Position numbers and translations under genes: made by a program | Shown: positions 10,351-13,775 of the stretch, piece after piece | Layout: every line of letters begins with the position of its first letter | How positions within the stretch are numbered: the first letter of the stretch is position 1 | The notes under the pieces: model-generated | Seen by the model: only the letters and a program-made list of their open reading frames with translations | Database searches by the model: none | What the model was told of the DNA's origin: nothing | NCBI GenBank assembly: GCA_003118195.1 | Contig: BEXV01005939.1 | Location: 1 to 13,775, forward strand | Length of the DNA: 13,775 nucleotides | From: Hemicentrotus pulcherrimus | Lineage: Eukaryota > Echinodermata > Echinoidea > Camarodonta > Strongylocentrotidae | Direction of reading: 5' to 3'

Positions 10351-10421
10351 AAACCATCTCAAATACTCCAGACACGCAGCAACAGCACACAACCTCTGCT
10401 GCTAACTTGATCTGGGAAGAG
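10351..10421 (+). CDS. Small candidate exon of the P4-ATPase tail, frame depends on acceptor or partner exon
   Basis: The exon lies between a strong acceptor at 10350 and a good donor, gaagag|gtatgt, at 10422. Entered in phase 0 from the donor at 201 it reads KPSQILQTRS then NSTQPLLLT and stops at TGA 10408-10410. That stop is only 11 bases before the exon junction, so the transcript should not trigger nonsense-mediated decay. The +2 frame is open throughout (TISNTPDTQQQH, then TTS, then AANLIWEE) and leaves in phase 0, matching the terminal exon at 13287. That frame would need either an unseen upstream exon with one leftover base or the internal acceptor cacgcag at 10373-10379. The internal acceptor would give a 42-base exon, 10380-10421, with phase 0 at both ends. 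It is weaker, having almost no pyrimidine tract. I favour use of this exon in some form but cannot decide the frame. Confidence 0.5.
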
Positions 10422-10488
10422 GTATGTAGTCCCACACATACAAACTCATGAATGTTTTATGTGTAGTCCCATGCATATACATGTACCT
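10391..10488. repeat. Direct duplication, copy A (covers the exon 3' end and its donor)
   Basis: This segment is repeated at 10546-10643, about 155 bases downstream. Shared blocks are gctgctaa-ttgatctgggaaga, agtcccacacat and tgtgtagtcccatg. Copy A holds the last 31 bases of the small exon plus the start of the following intron. Confidence 0.8.
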
Positions 10489-10545
10489 ACAATTTTGCAT
10501 GGCCTTGTTAATCTACATGTAGCTCTCCTGGTAATTTCATCAGGG

Positions 10546-10643
10546 AACCTCTTCTAGCTGCTAATTTGATCTGGGAAGAAGTGTGAAGTCCCACACATCC
10601 AAATTTATGATGGATTTTTTTAAAATGTGTAGTCCCATGTACC
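10546..10643. repeat. Direct duplication, copy B (pseudo-exon)
   Basis: This is a diverged copy of 10391-10488. An AG at 10542-10543 and a gaagaa|gtgtga donor at 10581 bracket an open stretch reading EPLL then AANLIWEE, the same eight residues as copy A. The 24-base core differs from copy A at two positions (aac/aat and gag/gaa), both silent in that frame. The donor is weaker than in copy A. It could be a spare exon or a decayed one. Confidence 0.7.
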
Positions 10644-11798
10644 TGGTTTTGCTTATGGCCCAGCTATTTTCTCAAGGGTTTCACATCTTATGTAGATTGG
10701 GAAGGAGGATATCCTCTGTTGAGAGGCAGAAGGGTGTTACCCTGCCATAACGTGCTACAAATTAATGACCTTCTGACTGTCGGGATATCATATATGCTAA
10801 CTAATTTCTTAATATCAAGTACTCTTGTGTTTTCACCTTTAACCTTCGTCATATCTCAAGTACATGTAAATGCACATTTTGCACAACCACATTTATAATG
10901 ATTAATTAATATTTTGTTTCATTTTACATGTTGCATATTACTTTTCATGATTAATTTTCTTACACATCCGTTTTTGAGAACCATTGTCGCGAATGAGTTA
11001 AGTCTTTTTGTAATTACAAACATTTACATTTTTTTAGAACTTGGAAGATATGAATAGAGTTTAAAAAACAAAGATATTTTTAGAATACCGGTATATTTTA
11101 ATAGCAATTTGTTCTTGAAAAACTATAAGATTTCTATAAAGTATATTGGAATTAATACACTGTACGTAATGTAGAATTTAATCTCCCTCCCGTTTATGTG
11201 CTAATACACACCCCTCTTAATGTTTTCTATACATGTGTGTCATATGTTGAGTACATTCATGCTTTCCTGAATGATTGTGTCAATGTAGTAATCAGAAACA
11301 AAACTGAATTGTAAAGCTGCAAAGCACGTGCCTCGGAAAGAAATGTACTTGAATTCATTAACTTACCTATTAAGAATATACATGTATATTGATTTTTAAA
11401 TCACTCTCATTTTTGTCCTTCAAAATTCAATCATGTAAACCATTGTCTCGGCTATCCATTACCACAAGGTTGTTTCACATTGCATCTCAAATACATGCAG
11501 TTGTTGAAAGTTGATAGGCCATTTCATGAAAAATTCCCATTTTCACTGCAAATGTTAAACATGCCAGCTACATGTACACTGTACAAGTGTTTGTCTTGCC
11601 ATGGGCCAACAATCATTCAACTGCAGATTCTGCAAGAACCTTGCTGTAAACCAGTTTTCCTTTTCCTAAGTGTATGAGAGAAACATAAAGGGACGAATCT
11701 TGCATTCCAGTTCTTTTTATTAGGCGAAAATATGACCTTTTGTAGCTATCTGCTGCTGACCTTTGCTGTGAAGAGCATGAAAATGCGAACAATAGTAC
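10644..11798. other. Intron section without a supported gene
   Basis: AT-rich sequence with scattered tacatgta words and an ataccggtat palindrome near 11085. The short open frames at 11480-11677 (+) and 11613-11852 (-) have no domain or splice support; the - one partly overlaps a repeat. Nothing else is recognised. Confidence 0.6.
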
Positions 11799-11982
11799 TG
11801 CTACTAGAGTCAAACCTGTCTTTAATACTGGCCACCTCTCTGTAAAGACCACCTTTCTATAGTGACCATATATATTTTGCCTCCCTCGAAAAAGAAATGT
11901 GTGTTGTAGAACCTGTCTACAGTGGCCACTCTCTCTGTTTCCCTTCTGTGGCCTTTGTAGAGAGGTTCAACTGCTAGTATCA
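11799..11982. mobile_element. Short terminal-inverted-repeat element with gaccac/ggccac motifs
   Basis: The left end reads tactagagtcaaacctgtct (about 11800-11821). The right end, on the - strand, reads tactagcagttgaacctctct, a clear match with few differences. Inside are repeated variants of the motif gtctnnantggccac or tctctgtaaagaccacc. No coding capacity is seen. Similar acctgtct-agtgaccacct repeats are, in my recollection, widespread in invertebrate genomes. A target duplication is not clear. Confidence 0.55.
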
Positions 11983-12070
11983 CAGTTCCTTCTAGTGTAT
12001 CAGACCTCTTTTCCCCTTATTTTGTTGGGAATACGATGGTATATCTTTTGCTCTTCTGTTTCATACAAAA

Positions 12071-12200
12071 GTATGGTATACATGGTAATACTTTTGCTGC
12101 TTTATGCGGTACTTGGCTGTTCTGTTCTGTCAGTTCCTCAATAAGCTACTGCTGAATGTCGCTGTACATGTAGCTGTACATGCAAGCCTAGAGTGCATGT
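12071..12200. repeat. Direct duplication, copy A
   Basis: The order of blocks is atggtata, cttttgctgct, acttggctgttctgt, cagttc, then tgcaagccta-agtg. The same order recurs at 12289-12386. Copy A has extra sequence including two gctgtacatg units near 12160-12182. Confidence 0.75.
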
Positions 12201-12228
12201 ATACATGATCATGTCGGTGGCAAAAGTT

Positions 12229-12271
12229 AGTGACATTATAGAGCTCATTTCTACTCTATAATACTGTCACT
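12229..12271. repeat. Inverted repeat (hairpin)
   Basis: agtgacattatagag at 12229-12243 pairs with ctctataatactgtcact at 12254-12271. The pairing is complete apart from a three-base bulge, with a loop of about 10 bases. It sits between the two copies of the local duplication. It is too simple to call an RNA gene. Confidence 0.7.
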
Positions 12272-12288
12272 TTTTGTTATTGAAAACA

Positions 12289-12386
12289 GCATGGTGTATG
12301 GAACTGCTTTTGCTGCTGTTAACTTGGCTGTTCTGTCAGTTCTTCACTTGGCTATTGCTAGTGTATATGCAAGCCTAAAGTGTATT
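12289..12386. repeat. Direct duplication, copy B
   Basis: Diverged, shorter copy of 12071-12200 with the shared blocks atggtgta, cttttgctgctgtt, acttggctgttctgt, cagttcttca and tgcaagcctaaagtgta. The copies differ by several indels, so the event is old. Confidence 0.75.
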
Positions 12387-12999
12387 CTGTTATGAATGAC
12401 AACAAGTTTTTCCCTCCTTCCCCATAGTTGACAATATAGGACTCGCCCCCTGGATTGTAATGAAGTGATTAATTGCACGCAGTCATGTGTGAATTTTTTT
12501 TATTGAGACTTTTTGTTTGGAAATGTGGAGAGTTGTTTGAGATGTCTTTTCCATGCTGGGAATACTCTAATGGAAGAGTGCATTTGCATGTATGTTATGT
12601 CTAGTGTCTTCTTTATGCCTTACAGTACTTCTCTAACTCAATTTGTAATTATTTTGAATCTGTGTGGTATACTTGTACATGTATATAAACATTGTTACAG
12701 TATGTGCAGCCTTATGAGTTTCATAAGAATTGACATGTGTAAGTGTACATGTACCAATCCCTTTTAAACATTTATTTTGTATTTTGTATTTGTTTTTGTT
12801 TTTGTTGTTGCCCAATTATGATTTTCATTTAAATGCACAGTCTTGGGTTTTAACCTGTACAACGTTTGTACCTTAAATGGGCAAAGGGATGTGTTTGTTC
12901 TACTTTTTTGTTTTAAGGTGTCTTCAAGTGTAAAATAATGTGCTCTGTAGTGTACATGCCATTGATGACAATGGCCCTGTAACACAACGGTTGGCAATT

Positions 13000-13019
13000 G
13001 TACAATCTCTTGATTGTAC
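13000..13019. repeat. Perfect 8-bp inverted repeat with 4-base loop
   Basis: gtacaatc, tctt, gattgtac. Outer bases caattg on both sides extend the symmetry loosely. There is no T run after it, and it is probably chance or a remnant of a palindromic repeat. Confidence 0.6.
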
Positions 13020-13082
13020 GTAGCGTTCAATTGCAAACTAGCAGTCAATAACTAAAATTTCTTTGTTATGAGGCAAATTAAG

Positions 13083-13118
13083 GACTGCAACTTTATGGGT
13101 GACTGCAACTTTATGGGT
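13083..13118. repeat. Exact 2 x 18-bp tandem duplication
   Basis: gactgcaactttatgggt occurs twice in direct succession with no mismatch, indicating a recent slippage-type duplication. Confidence 0.95.
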
Positions 13119-13286
13119 GTATCTTCCATTTTCTTTCAAACAAAATATACTAATTTATAGACAAAGTGGGGAATATAAGGAGATCTTTTTTTATATATTT
13201 GATAATTCATAGTATTTGTATTCTTTTCACATTATTTACAATTTAGTGACTTTTAACACTTTGCTTTACCTCTCAATTTATTGTAG

Positions 13287-13400
13287 TCGTCAAACAAGAC
13301 ATCGTACCACAATCCTAGTGTTGTCATGGAGGACGGAGTGCCCCTAACAACCTACAAGAGAACCTCCAGCTCCCAGAAGGCTAATAATAACACCGACTAG
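13287..13400 (+). CDS. P4-ATPase terminal coding exon with stop codon
   Basis: A splice acceptor ends at 13286, and an in-frame TAG sits exactly on the acceptor (13284-13286), so this frame must start here. The exon reads SSNKTSYHNP, then SVVMEDGVPL, then TTYKRTSSSQ, then KANNNTD, and stops at TAG 13398-13400: 37 codons. It is in phase 0, so it can follow the donor at 201 directly or the small exon at 10421. The tail is hydrophilic and rich in Ser, Thr and Asn, fitting the cytosolic C-terminus of a flippase, a region used for autoinhibition and trafficking in this family. The YxxP and YKRTSS stretches could be phosphorylated, but no known motif is certain. No hydrophobic segment is present. 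Joining 36-201 directly to this exon is the simplest model. I do not recognise the tail itself as conserved. Confidence 0.65.
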   Translation, partial: SSNKTSYHNPSVVMEDGVPLTTYKRTSSSQKANNNTD

Positions 13401-13498
13401 CAATTAACATCCCTCTCCAGGCAACATCATCCACCACTCAGCAACAAATCAACAACTAGGCAACAGGCTTGGTGAGGGAGAGTTGCTCGAGATCATCA
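13367..13498 (+). repeat. Direct duplication, copy A (last codons, stop and 3' UTR)
   Basis: Begins in the final coding codons at cagctcc, includes the stop, and ends at gatcatca. Shared blocks with copy B are cagctcc, aa-aacac-gactagcaat, ccctct-aggcaacatcat, acaacag-cttggtgagg and gttgct-gagatcat. Confidence 0.85.
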
Positions 13499-13502
13499 AA
13501 CA

Positions 13503-13690
13503 CAGCTCCGAGGGCCAACAAGAACACTGACTAGCAATCCAAATCCCTCTCTAGGCAACATCATCATCAGCATCATCATCATCAGCATCATCATCATCAT
13601 CATCATCATCATCGTCATCATCATCGTCATCATCACCATCATCCACGGCTAGACAACAGACTTGGTGAGGAAGGGTTGCTGTAGATCATC
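13503..13690 (+). repeat. Direct duplication, copy B, with ATC expansion
   Basis: Same block order as copy A. The copy of the coding end is two bases shorter and would be out of frame, and it lies after the stop, so it is untranslated. The extra length over copy A is almost all the ATC tract. Confidence 0.85.
13560..13643 (+). repeat. (ATC)n microsatellite
   Basis: About 84 bases of ATC trinucleotides with occasional CAGC, CGTC and CACC interruptions, inside copy B of the 3' UTR duplication. The seed catcatcc is present in copy A, so the tract expanded after duplication. Confidence 0.95.
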
Positions 13691-13775
13691 TCCACTGGGG
13701 ATGAAGTAATTGCTTTAAATACCAGATGGATTCGTTCTTGAACGTTGTGTGCTTGGCTCTGGGGGAAAACAATTC

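Larger units (their letters stand above)
12387..13286 (+). other. Last part of the intron
   Basis: Non-coding sequence with tacatgta words at about 12674 and 12747, a perfect small hairpin at 13000-13019 and an 18-bp tandem duplication at 13083-13118. The frames at 12513-12767 (+), 12633-12815 (-) and 12764-13048 (-) lack domains and splice context. The acceptor ctctcaatttattgtag ends at 13286. Confidence 0.65.
13401..13775 (+). other. 3' UTR, continuing past the window
   Basis: The sequence after the stop contains a 130-base direct duplication and an ATC tract. No AATAAA is seen before the window end, so cleavage is expected further downstream. The motif c(t/c)agrcaaca recurs at about 13420, 13456, 13551 and 13650. 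Confidence 0.55.

Noticed and set aside
11613..11852. 79-codon - strand frame with a signal-peptide-like start
   Set aside because: Its start lies in the inverted-repeat element at 11799-11982, and the frame has no other support.
12229..12271. Hairpin considered as a microRNA precursor
   Set aside because: The stem is only about 15 pairs with a three-base bulge, too short for a typical precursor.
1..13775. Bacterial operon, CRISPR, phage or defence system
   Set aside because: Splice sites, intron length, low coding density and microsatellites all indicate animal genomic DNA; no array or bacterial gene is present.

Overview
The window looks like AT-rich genomic DNA from an animal, most likely a marine invertebrate. 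The 8-mer tacatgta occurs more than 20 times and taccggta-type palindromes recur. In my recollection that texture is common in sea urchin and some mollusc and amphioxus DNA, so I lean towards an echinoderm. This is an inference from texture, not from a marker gene. There is no sign of bacterial gene organisation, and no rRNA, tRNA or CRISPR feature.

The only gene I can support is on the + strand: the 3' end of a P4-type ATPase (phospholipid flippase). Its last transmembrane segment (TM10) and the start of the cytosolic tail are coded at 36-201, ending in a clean phase-0 donor. The stop-containing terminal exon is at 13287-13400, followed by 3' UTR to the window end. About 13 kb of intron lies between, with two more exon candidates. 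One is a possible early terminal exon at 1421-1492, with a strong acceptor, a 23-codon phase-0 reading frame and a poly(A) signal at 1745-1750. The other is a small exon at 10351-10421. All these acceptors are compatible with the 201 donor, so the flippase could have several different C-termini.

The rest of the intron is non-coding. It holds a 350-bp near-palindromic element flanked by TTAA (7047-7403), a pyrimidine-only minisatellite (5098-5430), a second CT tract (5903-5953), a dispersed-repeat remnant (7659-7861), a short terminal-inverted-repeat element (11799-11982), and local direct duplications at 10391-10643 and 12071-12386. There are also small hairpins and one perfect nuclear-receptor DR1 site. 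The last coding codons and the 3' UTR were themselves duplicated (13367-13690), with an expanded ATC tract inside the second copy.

The other open frames are short, low-complexity or hydrophobic, without splice context or recognisable domains. I treat them as chance.
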